NCBI RefSeq assembly: GCF_014843355.1
Contig: NZ_CP062137.1
Location: 930,001-994,000 of the forward strand
Length of the DNA: 64,000 nucleotides
Direction: 5' to 3'
DNA from: Actinobacillus sp. GY-402
Lineage (GTDB): Bacteria; Pseudomonadota; Gammaproteobacteria; Enterobacterales; Pasteurellaceae
The notes below the pieces were generated by a model. That model made no database searches, was not told the origin of the DNA, and saw nothing but the letters and a program-made list of their open reading frames with translations. Below are positions 10,745 through 20,409 of this stretch, one piece after another; position 1 is the stretch's first letter; every line of letters starts with the position of its first letter. Both the position numbers and the translations under genes were made by a program.

Positions 10745-11221
10745 ATGAATTACCTCCAATATTATCCCGTTGACATCGTAAACGGCGAAGGTACGCGTTG
10801 CACGCTTTTCGTAAGCGGTTGTACCCATGCCTGCAAGGGCTGTTACAACCGGAAAAGCTGGTCGTTCGGCGCCGGCGTGCCCTTTGATCACGCCATGGAA
10901 GAGCAAATTATCAAAGATCTCAAAGACACGCGGATTAAACGGCAGGGATTAACGCTGTCCGGCGGCGATCCGCTGCATCCGCGTAACGTCGAAACCTTGC
11001 TTCCTTTCGTTCAACGGGTTAAAAGCGAATGTCCCGATAAGGATATTTGGGTTTGGACGGGTTATACGCTGGGAGAATTGGATGATTATCAACGCCAAAT
11101 GCTACCCTATATCGATGTTTTGATAGACGGAAAATTCATTCAGGAACAAGCCGACCCAAGCCTTGTCTGGCGGGGCTCGGCGAATCAAATCGTACACCGT
11201 TTTAAATCGAACGAATTTTAA
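10745..11221 (+). CDS. nrdG: Anaerobic RNR-activating protein NrdG
   Basis: Radical-SAM activase that generates the glycyl radical on NrdD. The 158 residues match the family. The [4Fe-4S] cluster motif CTHACKGCY uses C26, C30 and C33, followed by the SAM-binding segment LTLSGGDPL. The gene lies 260 bases downstream of nrdD, an unusually long gap that contains an inverted repeat and a USS hairpin. No strong separate promoter was seen. Confidence 0.96.
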   Translation: MNYLQYYPVDIVNGEGTRCTLFVSGCTHACKGCYNRKSWSFGAGVPFDHAMEEQIIKDLKDTRIKRQGLTLSGGDPLHPRNVETLLPFVQRVKSECPDKDIWVWTGYTLGELDDYQRQMLPYIDVLIDGKFIQEQADPSLVWRGSANQIVHRFKSNEF

Positions 11222-11400
11222 AAAACTTCCGGTATTATGTAGCAGTTGCACAAAAGTTAATTTTAGGAAAATTTATGTAGGGGCGGGGTTTATCCCCGCC
11301 CGTAAGCCCTGATATTTGAATGAGATTCGGGCGGGGATAAACCCCGCCCCTACGAAAACATTAAATGTTTGTGCAACTGCTACATAATACCGAAAACTTC
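11222..11400. mobile_element. 163-bp MITE with 8-bp target duplications
   Basis: The element spans 11230-11392. Its ends are perfect 25-bp terminal inverted repeats (11230-11254, beginning CGGTATTATGTAGCAG, and 11368-11392). Inside is a second perfect inverted repeat of 26 bp (11277-11302, beginning GTAGGGGCGGGG, and 11328-11353). The octamer AAAACTTC directly flanks both sides (11222-11229 and 11393-11400), as expected for a target-site duplication. There is no coding capacity, so movement would need a transposase in trans. It sits between the 3' ends of the convergent genes nrdG and the TatD-type gene. Insertion families that make 8-bp duplications include IS1595, ISL3 and IS6. Which one mobilises this element cannot be told here. 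Confidence 0.85.
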
Positions 11401-11445
11401 TCAATTTTTGACCGCACTTTTATAGAAATTTCAAGTTATCGACCA

Positions 11446-12234
11446 TTATGCAAACATGGTCAGCGAATTTTGCCAAATCACCGCTTTAATTTCTTCCGCC
11501 GGTTCTGTTCTCAACTCACATAACGCCTGAAATATCCGATTAATTCGCTCCGGGCGATTAGGCTGCCCCTGAAACCCGAAAACCGGCATATCCGGGCTGT
11601 CCGTTTCCAGTAACAAAGCGTCCAGCGGTAGTTTGGCGATCGTCTGCCGGGTTTTATTCGCCCGCGCATAAGTAATAGTGCCGCCGACACCGATTTTATA
11701 GCCTAAATCCACAAACCGCTTGGCTTGCTCATAACTGCCTGAAAAACCGTGCACCACTCCGCATTCCGGCAACCGAACGCGTTTAAGAAAAGCGAAAAGC
11801 TGATCGTGAGATTTACGGCTGTGTAAATTTACCGGCAGCCGGAATTGTTTCGCAAACTGTAATTGCGCGTCGAAAAAATCACATTGTTTGCGCCATAATT
11901 CCGCCGTCATCAATTCAGGTTTTGCCCGTTCCAGGCCGATTTCCGCCACCGCCGTCAATCTTTCGTGACGTTGTGACAAATAGCCTTCTAATTCATCCAA
12001 ATCCGACGACTTATGCTCTTTGATATAAAGCGGATGCAATCCCACTCCATAACGTAAATTATCGGGATAAAGTGCGGTCATTTTTTCGATAGTTTTAAAA
12101 TCCCGCGCCAAAACCGCCGCCACCAGTATTTTCTCTACGCCGGCGGCCTCGGCGTGCCGAACCAGCGACTGCAGCGGTTCGCCGCTGAAATGATGCAGAT
12201 AATCCAAATGCGTATGCGTATCAAAAAACGGCAT
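11446..12234 (-). CDS. TatD family metal-dependent deoxyribonuclease (YjjV-like)
   Basis: Predicted metal-dependent hydrolase of the TatD/YjjV family with an amidohydrolase-type TIM barrel. Family marks are the N-terminal metal ligands in FDTHTHLDYL, the glutamate in AEIGLERAKPE, histidines in NLHSRK and VVHGFSG, and the C-terminal LLLETDSPDMP. The 262 residues match the family. By length and motif spelling it is closer to YjjV than to TatD or YcfH. It is transcribed towards nrdG, with the MITE between them, and is divergent from pth. Confidence 0.88.
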   Translation of the reverse strand: MPFFDTHTHLDYLHHFSGEPLQSLVRHAEAAGVEKILVAAVLARDFKTIEKMTALYPDNLRYGVGLHPLYIKEHKSSDLDELEGYLSQRHERLTAVAEIGLERAKPELMTAELWRKQCDFFDAQLQFAKQFRLPVNLHSRKSHDQLFAFLKRVRLPECGVVHGFSGSYEQAKRFVDLGYKIGVGGTITYARANKTRQTIAKLPLDALLLETDSPDMPVFGFQGQPNRPERINRIFQALCELRTEPAEEIKAVIWQNSLTMFA

Positions 12235-12347
12235 GATCTTTCCTTAAAATGAATTTTGCCGAAAGCATAGCATATCGGTCACGGAAAAAGTAGCCGGCAA
12301 CCTCGGGGCGACAAGGCCATTCGCAGTTTGACGACAATAATATCTCA

Positions 12348-12376
12348 TTGAAAAAAATACGGATTTAAACTAAAAT
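12348..12376 (+). promoter_or_regulatory. Predicted pth promoter
   Basis: TTGAAA (12348-12353) and TAAAAT (12371-12376) with an ideal 17-base spacer, 31 bases upstream of the pth ATG. A GGAAG ribosome-binding site precedes the start codon. Confidence 0.65.
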
Positions 12377-12407
12377 ACGCCCTTATTTTTGACAATCGGA
12401 AGCTAAT

Positions 12408-12992
12408 ATGTCTGAAATCAAATTAATCGTCGGATTAGGCAATCCCGGCGATAAATATGCGGATACCCGCCATAATGCCGGCGAATGGCTGATTGACCGT
12501 CTGTCCCGTCGCTTTAATTTCAGTTTGAAAGACGAAGCCAAATTTTTCGGTAAAACGGCTCGCGCGGTGATCGGCGGACAGGAAATTCGCTTTTTAGTCC
12601 CGACCACTTTCATGAACTTAAGCGGCAAAGCCATTGGCGCGCTTGCTTCCTTTTATCGCATTCAGCCGGAAGAAATTTTAGTGGCTCACGATGAATTAGA
12701 CCTTCCGCCCGGCGTGGCGAAAATCAAACAAGGCGGCGGACACGGCGGACATAACGGATTGAAAGACACCATCGCCCAATTAGGCAACAGCAAAAATTTC
12801 TATCGTTTACGCGTGGGTATCGGGCATCCCGGCGACAGAAATCTGGTTACTTCATACGTATTAGGCAAACCTTCGCCGGATGATTGGGCATTGATTGACA
12901 AAGCGCTGGAGGAAGCCGCCGCTTGTGTGGAAATTCTGCTGAAAGACGGCATCACCAAAGCGACAAACCGCTTAAACGGCTTCAAAGCTTAG
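12408..12992 (+). CDS. pth: Peptidyl-tRNA hydrolase
   Basis: Releases tRNA from prematurely dropped peptidyl-tRNA in the cytoplasm. The 194 residues match bacterial Pth. The N-terminus [20 protein letters not shown] contains the conserved Asn12 and catalytic His22. Further marks are [11 protein letters not shown], the catalytic aspartate in [11 protein letters not shown], and GHNGLKD. ychF follows after about 100 bases, the widespread pth-ychF pairing. Confidence 0.97.
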   Translation: MSEIKLIVGLGNPGDKYADTRHNAGEWLIDRLSRRFNFSLKDEAKFFGKTARAVIGGQEIRFLVPTTFMNLSGKAIGALASFYRIQPEEILVAHDELDLPPGVAKIKQGGGHGGHNGLKDTIAQLGNSKNFYRLRVGIGHPGDRNLVTSYVLGKPSPDDWALIDKALEEAAACVEILLKDGITKATNRLNGFKA

Positions 12993-13092
12993 CATAATTT
13001 TTAATTAACGGCGCGCATGTTAAAGGTTCGCCGAATTGATAACCGAGACCCGCATCACAATGCGCGTCATCATTTTACAACAGGAACAAAAA

Positions 13093-14184
13093 ATGGGATT
13101 TAAATGTGGTATCGTCGGTTTGCCGAATGTCGGTAAATCCACTCTTTTCAACGCGTTAACCAAAGCCGGCATTGAAGCGGCAAACTACCCTTTCTGCACC
13201 ATCGAACCGAATACCGGCGTGGTGCCGATGCCGGATCCGCGTTTAGACGCGCTGGCTGAAATCGTTAAACCCGAACGCGTATTGCCGACCACGATGGAAT
13301 TCGTGGACATCGCAGGATTGGTGGCGGGCGCCAGTAAAGGCGAAGGTTTGGGCAATAAATTTTTAGCTAACATTCGTGAAACCGACGCGATCGGTCATGT
13401 AGTACGTTGTTTTGAAAATGACGACATCGTTCACGTTGCCGGCAAAATCGACCCTGCGGACGATATCGACACCATCAACACGGAATTGGCGTTAGCCGAC
13501 TTAGACAGCTGCGAACGCGCGATTCAGCGTCTGCAAAAACGCGCCAAAGGCGGCGATAAAGAAGCGAAATTCGAATTGTCCGTGATGGAAAAAATTCTTC
13601 CGGTTCTGGAAAACGCCGGCATGATTCGTTCCGTCGGCTTGGATAAAGACGAACTTCAGGCAATTAAGAGTTACAATTTTTTAACCTTAAAACCGACCAT
13701 GTATATCGCCAACGTCAACGAAGACGGTTTTGAAAACAATCCGTATCTGGATCGCGTACGCGAAATTGCGGAAAAAGAAGGCGCCGTCGTCGTGCCGGTC
13801 TGTGCCGCTATCGAATCGGAAATCGCCGAACTCGACGACGAAGAAAAAACCGAGTTTTTACAAGATTTAGGCATTGACGAACCGGGTTTAAACCGCGTCA
13901 TCCGCGCCGGTTACAAATTGCTTAATCTGCAAACCTATTTTACCGCCGGCGTAAAAGAAGTGCGCGCCTGGACGGTTTCCGTCGGCGCCACCGCACCGAA
14001 AGCCGCGGCGGTGATTCACACGGATTTCGAAAAAGGCTTTATCCGCGCCGAAGTCATCGCTTATCAGGATTTCATTGATAACAAAGGCGAAGCGGGCGCC
14101 AAAGAAGCCGGCAAATGGCGTTTGGAAGGAAAGGATTACATTGTTCAGGACGGCGATGTTATGCATTTCCGTTTCAACGTCTAA
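13093..14184 (+). CDS. ychF: Redox-regulated ATPase YchF
   Basis: Obg-family P-loop NTPase that prefers ATP and binds ribosomes. Starting at the ATG at 13093 ([10 protein letters not shown]) the protein is 363 residues, the same as E. coli YchF. The reading frame is open 57 bases further upstream, but that extension has no family support. G1 motif is [13 protein letters not shown]3 is [20 protein letters not shown], and NVNE replaces the canonical NKxD, which explains ATP preference. The C-terminal 90 residues form a TGS domain. Ends at a USS-pair terminator. Confidence 0.96.
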   Translation: MGFKCGIVGLPNVGKSTLFNALTKAGIEAANYPFCTIEPNTGVVPMPDPRLDALAEIVKPERVLPTTMEFVDIAGLVAGASKGEGLGNKFLANIRETDAIGHVVRCFENDDIVHVAGKIDPADDIDTINTELALADLDSCERAIQRLQKRAKGGDKEAKFELSVMEKILPVLENAGMIRSVGLDKDELQAIKSYNFLTLKPTMYIANVNEDGFENNPYLDRVREIAEKEGAVVVPVCAAIESEIAELDDEEKTEFLQDLGIDEPGLNRVIRAGYKLLNLQTYFTAGVKEVRAWTVSVGATAPKAAAVIHTDFEKGFIRAEVIAYQDFIDNKGEAGAKEAGKWRLEGKDYIVQDGDVMHFRFNV

Positions 14185-14202
14185 AAACTTTTAAAATTTT
14201 GA

Positions 14203-14229
14203 CCGCACTTTGAATGCTTTAAAGTGCGG
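14203..14229 (+). terminator. USS-pair terminator after ychF
   Basis: CCGCACTTT (14203-14211) and AAAGTGCGG (14221-14229), loop of nine bases, then TTATTTTT. Directly follows the ychF stop. Confidence 0.7.
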
Positions 14230-14250
14230 TTATTTTTAACGTGATTTTTT

Positions 14251-14697
14251 ATGAAACTTAAACTTCCGCCTCCGGTTTTATTTTTGCTCGGCATTGCGCT
14301 TATCGCCTGCTTGCCGGCATTTCCGCTGCCCTTTTCGACGGCTGTCCGTATCGGGCTGTGCGGCGCGTTATTGCTGATTGGCACAGTTTTTGCCGCCGCC
14401 GGCTTTTTTGCCTTTATGCGACAGAAAACCACGTTAAGCCCGCAATCGCCCGAACGCAGTTCAACGCTGGTAACCGACGGCATTTTCCGGATAAGTCGTA
14501 ATCCTATGTATCTCAGCCTCGTGATATGGCTTACCGCCTGGGCAATTTGGCGCGAAAGCCCGTTAGGTTTTGTCGTGATCATTCTGTTCGCCCTTTATCT
14601 CACTTATTTTCAAATTAAACCCGAAGAACAAGCGCTCGAACGCAAATTCGGTCGCGCTTTTTTACAATACAAGCAATCCGTCAGACGATGGATTTAA
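14251..14697 (+). CDS. Isoprenylcysteine carboxyl methyltransferase-like membrane protein
   Basis: A 148-residue integral membrane protein with helices at about 8-25, 30-52 and 90-112. The C-terminal half holds the signature RISRNPMYLSL followed by an E-rich stretch (IKPEEQALERKFG) and a final QYKQSVRRW. This is the SAM-binding core of the PEMT/ICMT fold seen in many bacterial 'isoprenylcysteine carboxylmethyltransferase family' proteins. The real substrate of the bacterial members is unknown. It ends nine bases before mmuM and is probably co-transcribed with it. Confidence 0.8.
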   Translation: MKLKLPPPVLFLLGIALIACLPAFPLPFSTAVRIGLCGALLLIGTVFAAAGFFAFMRQKTTLSPQSPERSSTLVTDGIFRISRNPMYLSLVIWLTAWAIWRESPLGFVVIILFALYLTYFQIKPEEQALERKFGRAFLQYKQSVRRWI

Positions 14698-14706
14698 GGA
14701 AAAATT

Positions 14707-15603
14707 ATGCAAATCACCATTCTCGACGGCGGCATGAGCCGCGAACTTATGCGGTTAAACGCGCCGTTCAAACAGCCGGAATGGTCGGCTCTTTCGCTGT
14801 ATGAAAAACCTTCCGCCGTGCAACAGGTACATGAAGATTATATCGCCGGCGGGGCCGACGTTATCACCACCAACAGTTACGCGGTGGTGCCGTTCCATAT
14901 CGGTGAGCAGCGTTTTCATGCGGACGCCAAAATGCTAGCGGATTTGGCCGGTCGGCTGGCTAAAAGTGCGGTCAAAAATTCGAACAAATCCGTAAAAATT
15001 GCCGGTTCGCTGCCGCCGATGTTCGGTTCTTACCGAGCGGATCTCATTGAAAAAGACCGTTTTGCGGAAATCGCTCAGCCGATTATCGACGGTTTATCGC
15101 CTCATGTGGATATTTGGTTGTGCGAAACTCAAAGCGCCATTATCGAGCCGGTTTCCGTTAAACCGTTATTGCCGAAGGATAATCGTCCGTTGTGGGTGTC
15201 TTTTACCTTAACCGATGACGAGCCGACGCCGGAACCGCAGTTGCGTTCGGGCGAAAGCGTCAAAAGTGCGGTGAAAAAGATGATCGAATTAGGCGTGGAT
15301 GCGATTTTATTTAATTGCTGTCAGCCTGAAGTTATCGAGCGGGCTTTGGATGTCACTCGTCAAATTCTGAGCGAAAATCATGCCGTTCACATTAAAACGG
15401 GCGCTTACGCCAATGCTTTTGCGCCGCAGCCGAAAGACGCCACCGCCAACGACGGTTTAGACGAAGTGCGCAAAGATTTAGATCCGCAGGCGTATTTGCG
15501 CTGGGCGCAAAAATGGAAAGCGCAAGGCGCATCTATTATCGGCGGTTGTTGCGGTATCGGCGTCGAGCATATTCGGGTTTTGGCCGATAAGCTGAATTCA
15601 TAA
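14707..15603 (+). CDS. mmuM: Homocysteine S-methyltransferase
   Basis: Transfers a methyl group from S-methylmethionine or SAM to homocysteine to give methionine. The 298 residues match MmuM. It begins ITILDGGMSRELMRL, and the zinc-binding cysteines appear as FNCCQPE and the C-terminal GGCCGIG. Helps recycle S-methylmethionine. The next gene is an amino-acid antiporter 59 bases away, which may be the functional partner in place of the usual MmuP permease. Two USS cores occur inside the gene (near 14962 and 15262). Confidence 0.93.
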   Translation: MQITILDGGMSRELMRLNAPFKQPEWSALSLYEKPSAVQQVHEDYIAGGADVITTNSYAVVPFHIGEQRFHADAKMLADLAGRLAKSAVKNSNKSVKIAGSLPPMFGSYRADLIEKDRFAEIAQPIIDGLSPHVDIWLCETQSAIIEPVSVKPLLPKDNRPLWVSFTLTDDEPTPEPQLRSGESVKSAVKKMIELGVDAILFNCCQPEVIERALDVTRQILSENHAVHIKTGAYANAFAPQPKDATANDGLDEVRKDLDPQAYLRWAQKWKAQGASIIGGCCGIGVEHIRVLADKLNS

Positions 15604-15662
15604 AAAATCATGGAAAAATCGCCCGCACTTTTGCGGTCGGGCATGCAATATAAGGAAATATT

Positions 15663-17072
15663 ATGTCGAATAAAAAAATCGGGTTGCTTTCTTTAACCGC
15701 GCTGGTTTTAAGTTCCATGATCGGTTCGGGAATTTTCAGTCTTCCGCAAAATATGGCGGCCGTGGCGGGCGCCGAAGGCATTTCTATCGGCTGGCTGATT
15801 ACCGGCATCGGCATTATCTTTCTCGGATTGTCGTTTTTCTTTATCTCCCGGCTTCGCCCCGAACTGGACGGTGGCATTTACACCTACGCCCGCGAGGGAT
15901 TCGGCGATTTAATGGGCTTTATGTCCGCCTGGGGCTATTGGTTATGCGCCACGATCGGCATCGTCGGTTATCTGACCGTGGCGTTTGAAGGCTTAGGCGT
16001 ATTTACGGACACGGCACAGCAAGTTATTTTCGGACAAGGCAACACCGTTCCGGCCTTTATCGGCGCTTCCGTCATCGTCTGGCTGGTGCATGCGTTAATC
16101 GCCAGCGGTATTAAAGAAGCGGCCGCGGTGAATCTGGCGGCAACTTTTGTTAAAGTCGCGCCCTTGGTATTGTTTATTTTGCTCGGATTTTGCTATTTTG
16201 ACGCAGACGTTTTCAAATCCGACATCAAAGCCACCGCATTGGGTAATAGCGTAAGCGATCAGGTGAAAGATACCATGCTGATTACGCTTTGGGTGTTTAC
16301 CGGCGTTGAAGGCGCTTCCGTGCTGTCGGCGCACGCCAAAAAACGTACGGATGTGGGCTTGGCGACTGTGTTGGGCATTCTGATCGCGCTGGCGTTATAT
16401 GTGGCGATCACCGTCCTTTCTTTAGGGATTTTGCCGCGGGAAACCATTGCCGACATGGCGAATCCGTCCATGGGGCCGTTACTCGACGCAATGATGGGCG
16501 AAAGCGGCAAAGTGATAATTACCGCTTGCCTGATTGTTTCCGTTTTAGCCTCTTACATCAGCTGGACCATGTATTCTTCGGAAATTCCCTATCGCGGCGC
16601 ACAAAACGGCGCGTTTCCGCAAATTCTGAATAAATTGAACGATAATGAAGTGCCGATCAATTCTCTCTGGTTTACCGGTTTTATCGTGCAATTCTGTTTA
16701 ATTCTAGTGCTGGTTTTCGAGCAAAGTTACAACACGTTACTGCTGATTTCCACTTCGATGATTTTGATTCCGTATTTCTTAATCGGCGCTTATTTGTTTA
16801 AGTTGTCCTTCCAAACTCACGCCGCCTGGTATGTGAAATTGACGGGTTTTATGGCGTCGCTTTACGGTTTATGGATTGTCTATGCGGCGGGATTGCAATA
16901 TTTGTTGCTTTCCGTGGTGCTGTATGTACCGGGGATTCTGTTGTATCTCTACTCTAACCACCGCTTCCACGGAAAATTCAACGTTAATGGCTACGAAAAA
17001 ACGGTGCTGGCGGTCATCTTCTTGATTTTCTGTTATGCGGTTTACCGCTTGCCGAATCTGTTGGCCGCTTAA
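15663..17072 (+). CDS. Basic amino acid/polyamine antiporter (APA) family permease
   Basis: A 469-residue inner-membrane protein with about 12 hydrophobic segments. The first helix carries the APC-superfamily motif SSMIGSGIFSLPQNMA, which is typical of the APA (ArcD/YdgI-like arginine-ornithine antiporter) branch, and GGIYTYAREGFG follows helix 2. It lies downstream of mmuM in a position where E. coli has the S-methylmethionine permease mmuP, but its motifs favour the APA branch. Substrate is uncertain: arginine/ornithine by family, S-methylmethionine by context. Confidence 0.85.
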   Translation: MSNKKIGLLSLTALVLSSMIGSGIFSLPQNMAAVAGAEGISIGWLITGIGIIFLGLSFFFISRLRPELDGGIYTYAREGFGDLMGFMSAWGYWLCATIGIVGYLTVAFEGLGVFTDTAQQVIFGQGNTVPAFIGASVIVWLVHALIASGIKEAAAVNLAATFVKVAPLVLFILLGFCYFDADVFKSDIKATALGNSVSDQVKDTMLITLWVFTGVEGASVLSAHAKKRTDVGLATVLGILIALALYVAITVLSLGILPRETIADMANPSMGPLLDAMMGESGKVIITACLIVSVLASYISWTMYSSEIPYRGAQNGAFPQILNKLNDNEVPINSLWFTGFIVQFCLILVLVFEQSYNTLLLISTSMILIPYFLIGAYLFKLSFQTHAAWYVKLTGFMASLYGLWIVYAAGLQYLLLSVVLYVPGILLYLYSNHRFHGKFNVNGYEKTVLAVIFLIFCYAVYRLPNLLAA

Positions 17073-17090
17073 TTTAACGGCGGCAAAACA

Positions 17091-17133
17091 AAAAGTGCGG
17101 TAAAAAAACGTTAAATTTTTTTACCGCACTTTT
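17091..17133. terminator. Bidirectional USS-pair terminator
   Basis: AAAAGTGCGG (17091-17100) and CCGCACTTTT (17124-17133), extended inward by A/T pairing. Lies between the convergent ends of the antiporter gene and the NlpC-like gene and can serve both strands. Confidence 0.75.
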
Positions 17134-17147
17134 GTTATCGGTTCGTA

Positions 17148-17639
17148 TTAAATCCGGCGCACCTGCCAAAAAGCTTTACGCCAATAAGGGCTATTCATCG
17201 ACGAATAAATCACGCCGCCTTTCGTGGATGCATGCAGGAATTTGTCATCTTTCACATAAATTCCCACGTGATAACCGTTCGGTCCTCGTCCCGTTTTGAA
17301 AAAGATTAAATCGCCGGTTTGAATTAAATCTTTAGGCACCTTTTTACCGTATTGCGACTGTGCTGTGGTGGTGCGCGGCAGAGAAATATTGAAACGATCC
17401 ATAAAGGTCGTTCGGGTAAAACCGGAACAATCCACGCCGTCTCTGGTGGTGCCGCCCAACTGATAAGGCGTTCCCGCCCATTCCCGCTGCTGTTCGCTTA
17501 GCAGCGTAATCGCCATAATGGGGTCGTCGATTTGCCCTTTGTAATTAATGCCGTCGTATTCTTCCGAAAGCGTGGAACAGGCGTTCAGAAGGCTTAGCAC
17601 CGCTATTAACATTAATGTTTTTAACCGCTTCACACCCAT
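17148..17639 (-). CDS. nlpC: NlpC/P60 family lipoprotein, probable murein endopeptidase
   Basis: A 163-residue lipoprotein. The signal peptide ends in the lipobox LLNAC with the lipidated Cys21. The NlpC/P60 papain-like domain follows, with catalytic Cys in GVDCSGFTRTTF, catalytic His in GYHVGIYV and the polar third residue in the FLHAS segment. Such enzymes cut stem peptides of peptidoglycan. It follows ihfA in the same direction, the same order as in Haemophilus (pheS, pheT, ihfA, nlpC). The NlpC name is by synteny and size. Spr/MepS is the close alternative. Confidence 0.88.
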   Translation of the reverse strand: MGVKRLKTLMLIAVLSLLNACSTLSEEYDGINYKGQIDDPIMAITLLSEQQREWAGTPYQLGGTTRDGVDCSGFTRTTFMDRFNISLPRTTTAQSQYGKKVPKDLIQTGDLIFFKTGRGPNGYHVGIYVKDDKFLHASTKGGVIYSSMNSPYWRKAFWQVRRI

Positions 17640-17704
17640 ATTATTCCCTCATGTAAGAATATAAAAGCTACCCATTAACCGGGTAGCCATCCTTAGCCTG
17701 CCGT

Positions 17705-18001
17705 TTAACCTTTCAGTTTTGCTTTTTCTACTCGGGCGCGCAATTTTTGGCCGGGCTTAAACACCACAACCCGACGAGCGGAAACCGGCACATTTTCACC
17801 GGTTTTCGGGTTTCGCCCCGGACGGGAGGCTTTATCCCTTAATTCAAAATTACCGAATCCCGATAATTTTACATCATTTCCATCAGCCAACGTCGCCCGA
17901 ATTTCTTCAAAGAAACTTTCCACCATCGCTTTCGCTTCGGTTTTATTCAGCTCAAGTTTTCGCGTCAGGTTTTCCGCTATTTCGACTTTTGTTAATGTCA
18001 T
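17705..18001 (-). CDS. ihfA: Integration host factor subunit alpha
   Basis: Small DNA-bending protein that pairs with IhfB. At 98 residues it matches the family, and the DNA-binding arm [20 protein letters not shown] is canonical. It starts [12 protein letters not shown] just 2 bases after the pheT stop, the conserved pheT-ihfA linkage. In Enterobacteria expression comes partly from promoters inside pheT. None was identified here. Confidence 0.97.
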   Translation of the reverse strand: MTLTKVEIAENLTRKLELNKTEAKAMVESFFEEIRATLADGNDVKLSGFGNFELRDKASRPGRNPKTGENVPVSARRVVVFKPGQKLRARVEKAKLKG

Positions 18002-18003
18002 AA

Positions 18004-20391
18004 TTAATCTCTCAAAGTTGCATTAAAGCGTTGTTTTAATTCGGCTAATACTGCAGAGATAACACCGTTAATATCTTCTTCGCCCAAGGTTTTTTCCGTG
18101 TCCTGAATAGTCAGACTGACAGCCAGGCTCTTCATGCCTTCCGCCACACCGGAACCCTGATAAACGTCAAATAAATTCACTGCTACCAATTTTTCACCGC
18201 CGACGGCGCGACATGCATCAATAATATCAATCGCCGGTACGTTATCCGCAACCACTAATGCCAGGTCGCGACGATTCGCCGGGAATTTAGAGATTTCTTT
18301 TGCCGTTGCGACATTACGTCGAGAAACTTTTTCAACTAAAATCTCGGCCGCAAATGTTTTACCGTTTAATCCCAATTTTTGCACAATGCTCGGATGAATC
18401 TGACCTATGCAGCCGATTTCTTCGTCATCTAACATTAAGACTGCGGATTGCCCCGGATGAAATGCCGGCAAAACTTTTGCTACGAATTTAACTCTATCGC
18501 CGATTGCGGTCAAGGATAACAGATTTTCAATATAGCCTTTTAAGTCATAAAAATCAGCCGGTTCGGATTTGGTCGCCCAATGTTCGTTATATTTTGCACC
18601 GGTCATCACCGCCGCAAAGACCAACTCCTGGCGAACACCGAATTCCGCCTTGGTATCGGGAATAAAACGTAACCCCGTTTCAAACAAACGCACGCGAGTT
18701 TGCTGACGATTTTGATTATACAGCACCGCTTCCAATAAGCCGGTTAATAAAGAAACGCGCATTGCCGACATTTCACTGGAAATCGGATTAGGCAATACCC
18801 ACGGTTTAACGGACGGATGTAACAAACTTTGGATCTTCGGATCGACAAAGCTATATGTAATCGCCTCATGAAAATCGGCGGACACAAGTGCGGTCTTAAT
18901 TCGATCGATATCTAAATCCGATTCTTTATGTTCACGCATTTTCAAATGTGCCAACGGCGCATTATTCGGAATGTTGTTATAACCGTAAATGCGAGCCACT
19001 TCTTCAATTAAATCTTCTTCGATTTCAATATCGAAACGCCAGCTGGCCGATGTTACCGTCCACATATCGTTTTCATAATGCACGGCAAATCCTAAACGGT
19101 GGAAAATATCGGTAACGGTTTCCGTTTCGATATGATGCCCCAATAAAGCATCCAATTTGCTGCGACGTAATTGCACTTCTTTTAATTTAGGCAAATGTTG
19201 TTCGCTGACCGCTTCACAAATTTCACCGGCTTCACCGCCGCAAATTTCTAATAAAAGTGCGGTCGCTCTTTCCATTGCTTTACGTTGTAACTGAAAATCC
19301 ACGCCGCGTTCGAAACGGTGAGAGGCATCGGTATGTAAACCGTATTGGCGGGCGCGACCGGTAATCGCTAACGGAGCAAAAAATGCCGATTCTAAAATCA
19401 CGTCTTTGGTTTCGGCATTTACGCCGCTTGCCGCTCCACCGAAAATTCCCGCCATTGCTAGCGGACCGTTTTGATCGGCAATAACTAAAGTGTTGCTTTG
19501 TAATTTTGCCGTATTACCGTCCAATAGAACGAGTTCTTCGTTCTCTTTCGCCATCCGGACTTGTACCGGTTGCACCACTTTTGTCGCATCAAAAGCATGC
19601 ATCGGCTGACCTAATTCAAGCAAAATGTAGTTGGTAATATCCACCACCGGATCGATTGAACGAATACCGCAGCGACGAAGTTTTTCTTTCATCCACATCG
19701 GTGTCGTCGCTTTCACATTGACATTTTTTACCAAACGCAATAAATAGCGAGGACAAGCTTCCGGTGCGGAGACATTAATGGCAATTTTATCCGAAATAGC
19801 CGGCTCAATACGGTCAACGACCGGTTCGTTGACGGACATACGATTTACCACGCCGATTTCCCGCGCCACGCCGGCGATGCTTAAACAATCCGCACGATTC
19901 GGCGTCAGGCTGATTTCGATTGCTTTATCATCCAAATCAAGATATTTACGTAAATCACGACCAATCGGCGCATCCGCCGGTAATTCGATAATACCGCTGT
20001 GATCTTCCGATATACCTAATTCACTGAAAGAACAAAGCATGCCTTCGGAAGGCTGACCGCGCAATTTCGTTTTTTTAATTTTAAAATTCCCCGGCAACAC
20101 CGCGCCGTCCATTGCACAGGCAACTTTTAAGCCCTGTCGGCAATTCGGTGCGCCGCATACAATATCCAACAAGCGGTCGCCGCCCACATTAACTTTGGTT
20201 ACGCGTAACTTATCCGCATCGGGATGTTGTGCACATTCGACAACTTCCCCCACGACCACCCCGCTGAATTCGCCGGCAACCGGTTCTACACCGTCTACTT
20301 CCAGACCTAACATGGTAATTTGTTCGCATAATTGCTCTGTGTTAATCGCAGGATTAACCCACTGACGCACCCAATTTTCACTAAATTTCAT
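18004..20391 (-). CDS. pheT: Phenylalanine-tRNA ligase beta subunit
   Basis: Beta chain of the (alpha-beta)2 PheRS. The 795 residues match E. coli PheT. Domains in order are an N-terminal region with an OB-fold tRNA-binding (EMAP-like) domain (about 40-150), the B3/B4 editing region (about 210-400), the B5 domain, the catalytic-like core and a C-terminal anticodon-binding domain (last 90 residues, with [14 protein letters not shown]). Unlike most relatives it does not directly follow pheS: an unrelated secreted-protein gene is placed between them, leaving 18 bases before pheT. Confidence 0.97.
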   Translation of the reverse strand: MKFSENWVRQWVNPAINTEQLCEQITMLGLEVDGVEPVAGEFSGVVVGEVVECAQHPDADKLRVTKVNVGGDRLLDIVCGAPNCRQGLKVACAMDGAVLPGNFKIKKTKLRGQPSEGMLCSFSELGISEDHSGIIELPADAPIGRDLRKYLDLDDKAIEISLTPNRADCLSIAGVAREIGVVNRMSVNEPVVDRIEPAISDKIAINVSAPEACPRYLLRLVKNVNVKATTPMWMKEKLRRCGIRSIDPVVDITNYILLELGQPMHAFDATKVVQPVQVRMAKENEELVLLDGNTAKLQSNTLVIADQNGPLAMAGIFGGAASGVNAETKDVILESAFFAPLAITGRARQYGLHTDASHRFERGVDFQLQRKAMERATALLLEICGGEAGEICEAVSEQHLPKLKEVQLRRSKLDALLGHHIETETVTDIFHRLGFAVHYENDMWTVTSASWRFDIEIEEDLIEEVARIYGYNNIPNNAPLAHLKMREHKESDLDIDRIKTALVSADFHEAITYSFVDPKIQSLLHPSVKPWVLPNPISSEMSAMRVSLLTGLLEAVLYNQNRQQTRVRLFETGLRFIPDTKAEFGVRQELVFAAVMTGAKYNEHWATKSEPADFYDLKGYIENLLSLTAIGDRVKFVAKVLPAFHPGQSAVLMLDDEEIGCIGQIHPSIVQKLGLNGKTFAAEILVEKVSRRNVATAKEISKFPANRRDLALVVADNVPAIDIIDACRAVGGEKLVAVNLFDVYQGSGVAEGMKSLAVSLTIQDTEKTLGEEDINGVISAVLAELKQRFNATLRD

Positions 20392-20409
20392 TCTATTCTC
20401 TCTTATTCA

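Noticed and set aside
15620..15641. GCCCGCA...TGCGGTCGGGC hairpin between mmuM and the antiporter gene
   Set aside because: The stem has a two-base bulge and no T-run. It probably reflects a decayed USS rather than a terminator.
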